Positions 1 to 6,370 of a stretch of DNA of 35,077 nucleotides are shown one piece after another. The notes beneath the pieces were generated by a model, which had not been told where the DNA came from, ran no database searches, and worked only from the letters and a program-made list of their open reading frames with translations. The stretch lies in NCBI GenBank assembly GCA_009784825.1, contig WQXO01000018.1, forward strand, positions 1-35,077. Reading direction: 5' to 3'. The stretch comes from Oscillospiraceae bacterium (lineage in GTDB: Bacteria > Bacillota > Clostridia > Oscillospirales > Ruminococcaceae). Positions within the stretch are counted from its first letter, which is position 1. Each line of letters starts with the position of its first letter. Position numbers and translations under genes: made by a program.

Positions 1-175
1 AATTAATAATGGTTGTGTCGCTTTGCGACGAATTTAAATAAAGCTTTGCGTATGCAAACATTAAACGCAATTAATAATGAACAATTAATAATTAATAATG
101 GTTGTGTCGCTTTGCGACGAATTAAATATTCTCATTATTCATTATTAACTATTAATTATTAATTATCATAAAGGG
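1..175. repeat. AT-rich inverted-repeat (MITE-like) element with duplicated hairpin unit
   Basis: A 34-base unit is perfectly duplicated at 1-34 and 90-123. Each copy holds a perfect hairpin GTCGC-TTT-GCGAC (17-29 and 106-118). Between them lies a second palindrome, TTTGC-GTAT-GCAAA (44-57). The edges are imperfect inverted repeats made of AATTAATAATGAA-like and TTCATTATTAATT-like sequence. The 26 bases at 134-159 are identical to 12783-12808, and both copies run into ATTATCATAAAGG just before a start codon. The element may extend left of the window. No ORF is present. I read it as a small non-autonomous repeat; the mobility mechanism is unknown. Confidence 0.75.
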
Positions 176-185
176 ATGTGAAAAT

Positions 186-1430
186 ATGCCGGAGTATAAT
201 TCGGTAATAAGAAGACGCAAGCAAGGGGTAAAAAGACAGACCCCCGCTTCGTCACGTCCCGATGCCTATAATCAGCCGAGCCGTGTTATCAATCCCGAAT
301 ATGTGGAACGTCGCACCGTTGCCGAACGCTATGAAAGGCAGGAACAACCGAAAAAACCAATCCCGCAACGCCCCGCCTATCAAAAGCAGGTGTCCCGCCC
401 TAAACCGAAGGTACAGACACGGACAAGCCCTCGCCAATCAAAAAAAGTGCGAAAAAGCTATGCTCTGCACTACTGCCTGTTCGCATTAATGGGGGTGCTG
501 ACAGTGTCGGTGCTGTCCGTAACTGTTCTGTTTAACACAAGGAGCGTAGTTGTCAACGGTGATTCTGTCTATTCTGTGAACGAGATTATGGAGGCAGGCA
601 GCATTGAAGTCGGTGTGAACCTGTTGCGTTTCGACCGCTCCGAAGCGGAGAGAAACATTATGAACGGGCTTATTCAATTAGACAGTGTCACGATTAAAAA
701 GGAATTCCCCTCCTCACTTTCAATCACAGTTAAAGGCGGGAATAAACGATTAAGTATACTTCATGACGGTATGTATCTCGAAATCTCCGAAAAAGGCCGT
801 ATAATCAAAACAAGCACCCAACGCCCCGAGGGTTTGATATTCACCGGATATATACCGGTTTCATCCGAGGAGGGTGACTATATATCCTGTGAGGACGTTG
901 AAAAAACAGAACTGATTTTCCGCCTTGCCGATTTAATGGAAAAACACGGTATAACCGAGGTTTCTGAAATTGATGTAACCGACAGATTTGACATAACACT
1001 GTTCTGTGGTAATAGATTAGAGGTTAAGTTGGGTGCTCCCACCGAGCTTGACGAGAAAATCGCAATTCTGCGGAAAATGCTTGACGACTGTATCGCTTCG
1101 AACGAAACAGGGGTGCTAAGGGTTTCCAATCCGAGTAAAGCGTCATTTAAACCGGATTTAAGTAATCAGGTTATATTTGTTCCGCCCCCGCCCCCACCTC
1201 CTCCTCCCATTGAACCCGAACCGGCACTGCCGGACTTACCGGTTACACCGGAGCCTGAACCCACCACCGCTCCTGAACCGGTTACAGAACCTACCACAGC
1301 ACCCGAACCGGAGCCGACCACAGAACCCGAACCTGTTACCGAGCCGGAACCGACCACAGAACCCGAACCTACCACCACTCCCGAACCTGTTTATTTTACC
1401 GAACCCGAACCCGATGTAATCATGCATTAA
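186..1430 (+). CDS. divIB: Cell division protein DivIB/FtsQ with Pro/Glu-rich C-terminal tail
   Basis: Single-pass divisome protein of the FtsQ/DivIB family, which links FtsL and FtsB/DivIC to septal wall synthesis. The basic, Pro/Gln-rich cytoplasmic part (1-90) is followed by one membrane segment (about 93-115). An extracellular POTRA-like domain (about 117-187) begins VVVNGDSVYSVNEI, and a beta domain runs to about 325. Residues 333-341 are nine prolines in a row, followed by a tail to 414 built of Pro-Glu/Thr repeats. That tail is unusual for the family and is probably disordered or wall-spanning. Start at 186 is preceded by AAGGGATG, which abuts the repeat element. ftsZ follows 155 bases downstream under its own promoter. 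Low sequence conservation is normal for this family, so the call rests on TM plus POTRA plus the ftsZ neighbour. Confidence 0.85.
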   Translation: MPEYNSVIRRRKQGVKRQTPASSRPDAYNQPSRVINPEYVERRTVAERYERQEQPKKPIPQRPAYQKQVSRPKPKVQTRTSPRQSKKVRKSYALHYCLFALMGVLTVSVLSVTVLFNTRSVVVNGDSVYSVNEIMEAGSIEVGVNLLRFDRSEAERNIMNGLIQLDSVTIKKEFPSSLSITVKGGNKRLSILHDGMYLEISEKGRIIKTSTQRPEGLIFTGYIPVSSEEGDYISCEDVEKTELIFRLADLMEKHGITEVSEIDVTDRFDITLFCGNRLEVKLGAPTELDEKIAILRKMLDDCIASNETGVLRVSNPSKASFKPDLSNQVIFVPPPPPPPPPIEPEPALPDLPVTPEPEPTTAPEPVTEPTTAPEPEPTTEPEPVTEPEPTTEPEPTTTPEPVYFTEPEPDVIMH

Positions 1431-1432
1431 TC

Positions 1433-1459
1433 GGGGTGGCAGAGATGTCACCCCCTACA
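1433..1459 (-). repeat. GTAGGGG-type palindromic repeat, intergenic copy
   Basis: Immediately after the divIB stop, 1433-1441 pairs with 1446-1454 (GGGGTGGCA/TGTCACCCC, one G-T) around a GAGA tetraloop. Read on the minus strand it starts TGTAGGGGGTGAC and ends CACCCC, the same layout as the two copies inside polC (18319 and 19348). No T-run follows on the plus strand, so it is a poor intrinsic terminator, though the helix could protect the divIB 3' end. Confidence 0.6.
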
Positions 1460-1517
1460 ATATATTGACATTTTTCAAAAATAAATACAAAATATAAATA
1501 TTTTTTTGAAAAAGGTA

Positions 1518-1546
1518 TTGAAAAGCAGAATAAAATTTGCTATAAT
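1518..1546 (+). promoter_or_regulatory. SigA-type promoter of ftsZ
   Basis: TTGAAA (1518-1523), a 17-base spacer and a perfect TATAAT (1541-1546), 40 bases before the ftsZ start. ftsZ can therefore be transcribed independently of divIB. Confidence 0.8.
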
Positions 1547-1585
1547 TATTCTAATGCATAATTTGGAAGGAAGGATTATAGGGAA

Positions 1586-2860
1586 ATGGCAATAATTTAC
1601 GATAATGATGGCTTTGTTGACGAATTTGATGACATCGATAACCTTGACGATGCGATATATGACGTAGTAATCAAGGTAATGGGAATAGGCGGTGGCGGCG
1701 GTAATGCACTGGAATACATGGCGAAAAACGGTGTTGAGGGTGTGGAATACATTGCCGTGAATACCGATGTGCCCGCTTTAAGAGGTAAGGACAAGCAGCT
1801 TATGCAGCGTCTGCAAATCGGTAAAAAGCGGACTAAGGGGCGTGGTGCGGGCGGCAACCCCGATGTAGGCGGTGAATCCGCACGTGAGGACAGGGACGAG
1901 ATTGAGCGAATTCTTGACGGTGCATCATTAGTATTCGTTTCGGCGGGTATGGGCGGCGGCACCGGAACAGGGGCAGCTCCTGTTATCGCTGAAATTGCAC
2001 GTGAAATGGAAATCCTCACAATTGGTGTAGTAACCAAGCCGTTCGATTTTGAACGCCAGCAGAAAATGAACACCGCACTTAAAGGTATTGCAGAAATGCG
2101 GAAGCATGTCGATGCGTTGATTATTATCCCGAACCAGAAGCTGTTGAAAATCAACGAGCGTGCCATTAACGCAAAAGCGGCGTTTGAAATGGTTGACGAG
2201 GTTTTGTATAAGGTTGTTAAGAGCATTTCCGAACTGCTGAACACAACTTCCGATGTAAACGTAGACTTCGCCGACTTAACAGCAGTTCTCCAGAATTCCG
2301 GTGATGCCCATATCGCAATCGGCTTAGGCACAGGCGACAGCAAGGCGGATGAGGCTGTTTCACAGGTGATTAACTCGCCGTTGCTTGAAACTTCTATAAG
2401 TAACGCCGGAAAAATATTAGTACATATCGCCATGTCAGAGGACACATTGCTACAAGAAGTGGACTTGGTGGTTAATAAATTAACAGAGGCTGCTCACCCA
2501 GATGTAGAGGTGACGTGGGGCTGGAAGATGGATTCCGAGTTAAAGGACACAATCGTTGTAACTGCTGTGGCAACCTCGTTCAGGGATGAACCGTCGCTCA
2601 TGCGAAGGGCAGAGCAGGTTCAGCAATCACAGCAACAGACCGTAAGCAGCAGACAGCCTGTTATGGCGGGAAACGCACCTCAAGCTCAGCCGCAGCAGGA
2701 AATGCGTTCGATTTTCTCGACACAAAGCGAAACGATTGTTACCGAGGTTCAGTCTGAGCAGGTTAAGCCGCTTGACCAGTTTATCACGCAAAACTTGGGC
2801 GATACACCATATGACGATGACCCATATCAAGCGTTGGAAGAGATTTTCAAAAAGAAATAG
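1586..2860 (+). CDS. ftsZ: Cell division GTPase FtsZ (divergent)
   Basis: Tubulin-like GTPase that forms the cytokinetic ring. The tubulin signature GMGGGTGTG is intact near residues 117-125, the nucleotide-binding GIGGGGGNA loop is near 33-41, and the T7 synergy loop NVDFADL is present. The protein differs from typical FtsZ at several normally constant places: GGGGGN instead of GGGGNN, RGAGGNP instead of LGAGANP, and PNQK instead of PNDR. It also has an acidic N-terminal extension of about 25 residues. The Gln-rich linker ends in DPYQALEEIFKKK, where FtsZ usually carries a short FtsA/SepF-binding peptide. Length (424 aa) is normal. RBS AAGGAAGGA lies upstream and a dedicated promoter precedes it. 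The toxin-antitoxin locus follows directly. Confidence 0.95.
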   Translation: MAIIYDNDGFVDEFDDIDNLDDAIYDVVIKVMGIGGGGGNALEYMAKNGVEGVEYIAVNTDVPALRGKDKQLMQRLQIGKKRTKGRGAGGNPDVGGESAREDRDEIERILDGASLVFVSAGMGGGTGTGAAPVIAEIAREMEILTIGVVTKPFDFERQQKMNTALKGIAEMRKHVDALIIIPNQKLLKINERAINAKAAFEMVDEVLYKVVKSISELLNTTSDVNVDFADLTAVLQNSGDAHIAIGLGTGDSKADEAVSQVINSPLLETSISNAGKILVHIAMSEDTLLQEVDLVVNKLTEAAHPDVEVTWGWKMDSELKDTIVVTAVATSFRDEPSLMRRAEQVQQSQQQTVSSRQPVMAGNAPQAQPQQEMRSIFSTQSETIVTEVQSEQVKPLDQFITQNLGDTPYDDDPYQALEEIFKKK

Positions 2861-2870
2861 TTAAAAAGTG

Positions 2871-2899
2871 TTGACAAATTTCAAGCAATATATTATAAT
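2871..2899 (+). promoter_or_regulatory. Perfect-consensus promoter of the antitoxin RNA
   Basis: TTGACA (2871-2876), 17 bases, TATAAT (2894-2899). No plus-strand ORF of use follows before the terminator at 2943-2976, which implies a short RNA starting near 2906. Confidence 0.85.
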
Positions 2900-2905
2900 C
2901 TAACT

Positions 2906-2980
2906 ACAAATGAAATGATGTTCACGTTCTCACGCGAACAGCGAAACCGCCGAGAGGGCTAACTCTCGGCGGTTTCTTCG
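2906..2980 (+). ncRNA. Predicted antisense antitoxin RNA of a type I toxin-antitoxin pair (RNA II-like)
   Basis: The predicted transcript of about 75 nt runs from the 2871-2899 promoter to the shared terminator. Its 5' part repeats sequence found at the toxin start. Bases 2903-2919 (17 nt) are identical to 3053-3069 inside the toxin reading frame. CACGTTCTCAC (2923-2933) matches CACATTCTCAC (3076-3086), which spans the toxin start codon and the end of its Shine-Dalgarno; the single difference still allows a G-U pair. Because the toxin is on the opposite strand, these duplicated plus-strand segments are complementary to toxin mRNA. Established model: in pAD1 par, the RNA II of fst is about 65 nt and uses two direct repeats plus the terminator loop in the same way. 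Exact ends are inferred. Confidence 0.8.
2943..2976. terminator. Bidirectional terminator shared by toxin and antitoxin RNAs
   Basis: A 14-bp perfect stem (2943-2956 with 2963-2976) closes a 6-base loop. It lies between two convergent promoters and is the natural 3' end of both RNAs. The flanking U-runs are short (TTTCTTC on plus, TTTCGC on minus). The two transcripts are fully complementary here, giving a second contact site as in par loci. Confidence 0.85.
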
Positions 2981-2982
2981 GG

Positions 2983-3078
2983 CTAATCGTTGGGCTTGCG
3001 GCGGTTTAACCACTTGCTTACTCGGTCGCTGACCAAGTTCGCCATTACCGATACTACAAATGAAATGATATAACCCAC
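2983..3078 (-). CDS. Predicted type I toxin, 31-aa membrane peptide (Fst-like layout)
   Basis: The minus-strand frame opens with GTG (3078-3076) seven bases after a strong AGGAGG and stops with TAG (2985-2983). The peptide is MGYIISFVVSVMANL, then VSDRVSKWLNRRKPND. That is one short hydrophobic helix followed by a charged, basic C-terminus, the plan of Fst-type toxins (Fst is 33 aa). It is expected to act on the inner face of its own membrane when the antisense RNA is lost. Its promoter is a perfect consensus and its Shine-Dalgarno can be folded into a hairpin, which is typical of a toxin kept silent. An ATG two bases upstream in another frame gives only 8 codons and is unlikely. I cannot assign it to a named family. 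Confidence 0.75.
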   Translation of the reverse strand: MGYIISFVVSVMANLVSDRVSKWLNRRKPND

Positions 3079-3086
3079 ATTCTCAC

Positions 3087-3107
3087 CTCCTCCCTGTCGG
3101 GAAAGAG
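3087..3107 (-). promoter_or_regulatory. 5' leader hairpin sequestering the toxin Shine-Dalgarno
   Basis: On the minus strand CTCTTTCCC (3107-3099) can pair with GGGAGGAG (3094-3087) around a GACA loop, with one bulged U and one G-U pair. The right arm is the toxin ribosome-binding site. The fst mRNA carries a comparable upstream helix. Hand-folded. Confidence 0.6.
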
Positions 3108-3121
3108 CCAACGACACGATA

Positions 3122-3150
3122 ATTATACATTTTTTTACATTTTATGTCAA
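3122..3150 (-). promoter_or_regulatory. Perfect-consensus promoter of the toxin mRNA
   Basis: Minus strand: TTGACA (3150-3145), 17 bases, TATAAT (3127-3122). Predicted start near 3115, giving a toxin mRNA of about 170 nt that ends at the shared terminator. Confidence 0.85.
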
Positions 3151-3152
3151 GA

Positions 3153-3174
3153 GTGGGACACCCCACCCTTTTTT
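3153..3174 (+). terminator. Possible weak terminator
   Basis: GTGGG (3153-3157) pairs with CCCAC (3162-3166), followed closely by six T (3169-3174). It would insulate the promoter at 3177 from read-through of the toxin-antitoxin locus. The stem is only five pairs, so support is modest. Confidence 0.4.
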
Positions 3175-3176
3175 AC

Positions 3177-3205
3177 TTGACATTTATCACAGAATAGTAT
3201 ACAAT
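3177..3205 (+). promoter_or_regulatory. SigA-type promoter of the 3228 gene
   Basis: TTGACA (3177-3182), 17-base spacer, TACAAT (3200-3205); the start codon lies 23 bases downstream behind GAGGTGG. It is back-to-back with the minus-strand toxin promoter: the two -35 boxes are 26 bases apart. Confidence 0.8.
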
Positions 3206-3227
3206 ATTAAGTTGAGGTGGATACATA

Positions 3228-4223
3228 ATGGAAAATGTAAAAAAAGTCGAAATTGTCGAAAAAAACGAAAACATTGAAAAATTAGAAAATACCAACAAGG
3301 TGGGTCTTGTTTTCGGGAAAATACACGCTTTTTTCAGTAACCAATGGACAAAGCTGGGTTTTTCCGTGTTGTCGCTCGGCTACGGATATTTCTTAGGCTG
3401 GGTTGCCTACCTGACGCTGACGTGCTTTATGTCAACGGACAACTTTCCCTTGTTAATAGTGGTATACTCATTTATCAACGTACTCTTTGCGATATTGATG
3501 ATATACACAAGGAAAAGCCTGCTGACCCAAATTGTCGCACTTTTCATGCACCCGTGCATACTTATAATGGTGATATGGGGTTTCGGGAACTGGTTCTTGA
3601 TAATTCCCCCTTTCATAACCGCAACTGTCATATTCTTCGCTTCCGGTGCGAATGAATCGCTCAAGGTCATTCTCGGAACGATATATATGATAGTATTCGT
3701 GTTAGCTGTATTGGTTTATTTAACTTTGCAAAACCTCACAATATTAGAGCAAGTACCCGGAATAATGGATTTCGAGCGGCGTGAATATCCAAGCATTAAC
3801 CTTGATAAAAGAAATTCCGATGAACCGAATAAGTTTCGATTGGTCATGTATGTCGACGATGAATCCAAGCAGAACCGTGTTGCGGTATATTATGTGGAAC
3901 GTGCAGAGTTAGACATGAATTTTTGGAAAATTAATAAAGTCAAGGAAGGCTCTAACGATGAGCAGTTGTGGCTGCTTAAATGTGAATGGGTGTGGGGCAG
4001 CTCAAAGGCGGCAACCATAAGAGTTGACCAAAACCCTGTCATAAATTGGGAAAAAGAGGATATTCTACTTATTAACGGGGATTTAAAAGACATTGATGAA
4101 AACGGGCAGGTTGTCGCCGCAGATGAAGGCGATATGTTCACCGGAAACGAAACCACCATAATTGTGACCCCTCCCCAAATGACCCAAACCACCCCCTCGA
4201 TGACCCGTGCCGAACCGGATTAA
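3228..4223 (+). CDS. Polytopic membrane protein of unknown function
   Basis: Not recognised. The 331-aa protein has a charged Lys/Glu/Asn-rich start (1-25) and about five hydrophobic segments (roughly 44-66, 73-93, 100-118, 121-139, 147-168). A soluble domain of about 120 residues (180-300) follows, then a Thr/Pro-rich tail. The soluble part alternates beta-like stretches (FRLVMYVDDESKQNRVAVYY) and contains WLLKCEWVWG. RBS GAGGTGG is seven bases before the ATG, behind a clear promoter. The next gene starts 32 bases later behind AGAAAGGAG, so the two are probably co-transcribed. Nothing suggests a transporter or an enzyme. Confidence 0.75.
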   Translation: MENVKKVEIVEKNENIEKLENTNKVGLVFGKIHAFFSNQWTKLGFSVLSLGYGYFLGWVAYLTLTCFMSTDNFPLLIVVYSFINVLFAILMIYTRKSLLTQIVALFMHPCILIMVIWGFGNWFLIIPPFITATVIFFASGANESLKVILGTIYMIVFVLAVLVYLTLQNLTILEQVPGIMDFERREYPSINLDKRNSDEPNKFRLVMYVDDESKQNRVAVYYVERAELDMNFWKINKVKEGSNDEQLWLLKCEWVWGSSKAATIRVDQNPVINWEKEDILLINGDLKDIDENGQVVAADEGDMFTGNETTIIVTPPQMTQTTPSMTRAEPD

Positions 4224-4255
4224 TTTAATTCTATAAAAACAGAAAGGAGTATAAA

Positions 4256-6367
4256 ATGCACCGACGGCTTAACATCACATCGAAAAACTCAAACGAAATA
4301 TACTCCTTTTCCTACCCGCAAAACCTGTTGAAGTTTATTAAATATGACTTTACGGCTTTTACAGAACGCTGTATTGACCTGTGCCGCATTTCTATCAAGA
4401 AAGGCGACTTCAACCGTGATGAGGTGAGTGCTTTACGCGGTTCAATCAGCCCCTGCCACATGTATTATGAAAAGAACATGTTCGGCGTTTTTGAAAAAAT
4501 CGTCATCGACTGCTGGATTGAATACATCTGCCGCCAAAACGAAATCAACCCGCCTACTTTATGGAACAGCTTCACATCATGTAAAAACGACTTTGAAAAA
4601 GCCGTCTTTTCACGATTGTGTGAATACCGTTATAACAATGCTATTAACCAATGGGTTAATATGTTAAAAATTCAAGAATACGCAATCAAGAAAACCGATT
4701 TCGTATTTGGGAAAAGGTTGGAGAAACCCTCGATGGCTTCGGCACGGGCGGGTTATTTCGACCTTTTATTTAATGTTGCCGCTAACGAAATGGGCTACGG
4801 CTTTGTAGGTAGTGCCACCTCAAGTAAGGTATACTCGGCTATGCGAACCCCAAACTCTCCCTTCGTTATGAGCGGAACCAGTCGTGAAATTATGCGGAAC
4901 GTCCTTAAAGACATCAGATTCCTTGACACAGAGGAGCTGACCGCCCACCAACGTGACAACCCTGTTTTATCCGACAAGAACGCAATGGACGCCTTTTCGG
5001 TAATAAAGACGTATATTCCCGACGAACCCGACAGCATTATTAACACAATTATAAAATCCTTTTCAGTATCCCCGCAAAAGGTGTATATCCCCGAAAGCTT
5101 CAAGGCAGTGATAGACCTCGAAATCGACGCACTGATTGAAAGTGGTGCAGTTATTCAAAGATGTGCGAGGTGCAGAGAATACTTCGTAAGAGATGAGAAT
5201 TACGATTTTGACTGTTGCTCACGTGTCGAAAACGGCAGAACCTGCCTTGATATAATGAGTGAGAGCGGTGAAGCGGTAAAACGCCCCTTGCTCACAGACC
5301 CGACTGTTCTTTACGCACGCTGTGACCAGCTTTATAAAGAAATGGCAGAGCGGGTCAACGTCGATATAACCCAGAGGGACTTTTCCGACTGGTACAGATA
5401 TATGATTCTTATTCGGGATAATATAGTAGCAGGAATGGCAAGTATGGACGATTTTGAAAACTTTGCGGAATATTCCCGCACAATCAGCTTCCCGTCCAAC
5501 GCCCGTGCCTTGCTCTTTAAAGAAAAAGAAGAACCGATTATCACACAATCTGAAAGCAAAGCCGATAACAAAGACGCCAAACCGTTCGTTTTTGAAAAAA
5601 TCGAAAGAAAAGAAAACCAAAGAGCGGACAAAAAAGAAACCTTAGGCGACTTACTCGGGTTTTCGAGCAATGCAGTAAACTCGGGATTTACTCCTTATAT
5701 AATGCCGCCCATGCCCGCTTATGTCCCGCAGCAGCCCACAACCCCACCAATAACCTCACGAGTAATAAGGGGTGTTATCCCGTCCGGCGTAAGCGTTATC
5801 GGGAACTCGACAGGCTTTGAACAAGCACAAGCACAAACACCTCCTGTTCCTCCAATTCCGCCTCCTCCCACCGAACCGATTGAAGAACCGGATGATGTAA
5901 AAATCTACAACAAACCCAAGGAATCCTCCGACCGTATCGAGGATTTCGTAAAAGTATATCAATCTGCCTCCCCCGAACGCAAGCCCAAGAAACAACCGGA
6001 GGAAGTCAGGGAAACTCGTGCCGCTAAATACGAGAAGGGCGGTTTATTAAAAAACCCGTATATCCGTGAAATCATTAAAGCGGATGACGTCAAGAAATAT
6101 GATGCGTTACCCGATATTGAACCTGTTCAAGAACCCGAACCGGTTGAAACACCGAAGTTATCACTCCCCCCCGTTAATGAACCTGCACCTGCGATTGACT
6201 TTTCGAGCATATTATCCGGAATGGACAGGAAAGACGGATTCGGCAAAACTGAGGAGGAGGCTCCCGCTTCCCATAAAACTAAACGGGTGATGGACGCAAT
6301 CTTCGGCAAATCCAAAAGCTCAAACCCGTTCGTGAGTACAAAAGAAACAGACGAGGATTACGATTAG
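4256..6367 (+). CDS. Large protein with Cys cluster and disordered Pro-rich tail, function unknown
   Basis: The 703-aa protein has a globular N-terminal half (1 to about 410) and a low-complexity half rich in Pro, Glu, Lys and Ser. A probable metal site lies at 303-330: C303, C306, C320, C321 and C330, in the order CARC, then DCC, then TC. That spacing is reminiscent of zinc sites in uncharacterised clostridial proteins (possibly the DUF6076 group, from memory and unverified). No signal peptide or membrane segment is visible. The tail has runs such as PPVPPIPPPPTEPIEEP and ends KETDEDYD. The gene sits between a membrane protein and a patatin-like lipase, four bases from the latter, so co-expression with the lipase is likely. 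No catalytic motif was recognised. Confidence 0.75.
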   Translation: MHRRLNITSKNSNEIYSFSYPQNLLKFIKYDFTAFTERCIDLCRISIKKGDFNRDEVSALRGSISPCHMYYEKNMFGVFEKIVIDCWIEYICRQNEINPPTLWNSFTSCKNDFEKAVFSRLCEYRYNNAINQWVNMLKIQEYAIKKTDFVFGKRLEKPSMASARAGYFDLLFNVAANEMGYGFVGSATSSKVYSAMRTPNSPFVMSGTSREIMRNVLKDIRFLDTEELTAHQRDNPVLSDKNAMDAFSVIKTYIPDEPDSIINTIIKSFSVSPQKVYIPESFKAVIDLEIDALIESGAVIQRCARCREYFVRDENYDFDCCSRVENGRTCLDIMSESGEAVKRPLLTDPTVLYARCDQLYKEMAERVNVDITQRDFSDWYRYMILIRDNIVAGMASMDDFENFAEYSRTISFPSNARALLFKEKEEPIITQSESKADNKDAKPFVFEKIERKENQRADKKETLGDLLGFSSNAVNSGFTPYIMPPMPAYVPQQPTTPPITSRVIRGVIPSGVSVIGNSTGFEQAQAQTPPVPPIPPPPTEPIEEPDDVKIYNKPKESSDRIEDFVKVYQSASPERKPKKQPEEVRETRAAKYEKGGLLKNPYIREIIKADDVKKYDALPDIEPVQEPEPVETPKLSLPPVNEPAPAIDFSSILSGMDRKDGFGKTEEEAPASHKTKRVMDAIFGKSKSSNPFVSTKETDEDYD

Positions 6368-6370
6368 GTT

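Noticed and set aside
1-175. CRISPR or origin iterons
   Set aside because: Only two copies of the unit, with palindromes and inverted-repeat ends shared with another locus; fits a small dispersed element.
1597-2445. Long minus-strand open frame of 282 codons inside ftsZ
   Set aside because: It is antisense to an unmistakable FtsZ, Ser/Ile-rich with no motif, and has no ribosome-binding site; an effect of codon bias.
3058-3078. ATG just upstream of the toxin GTG as a start
   Set aside because: It is in another frame and stops after eight codons; the GTG frame gives the 31-aa hydrophobic/basic peptide at correct spacing.
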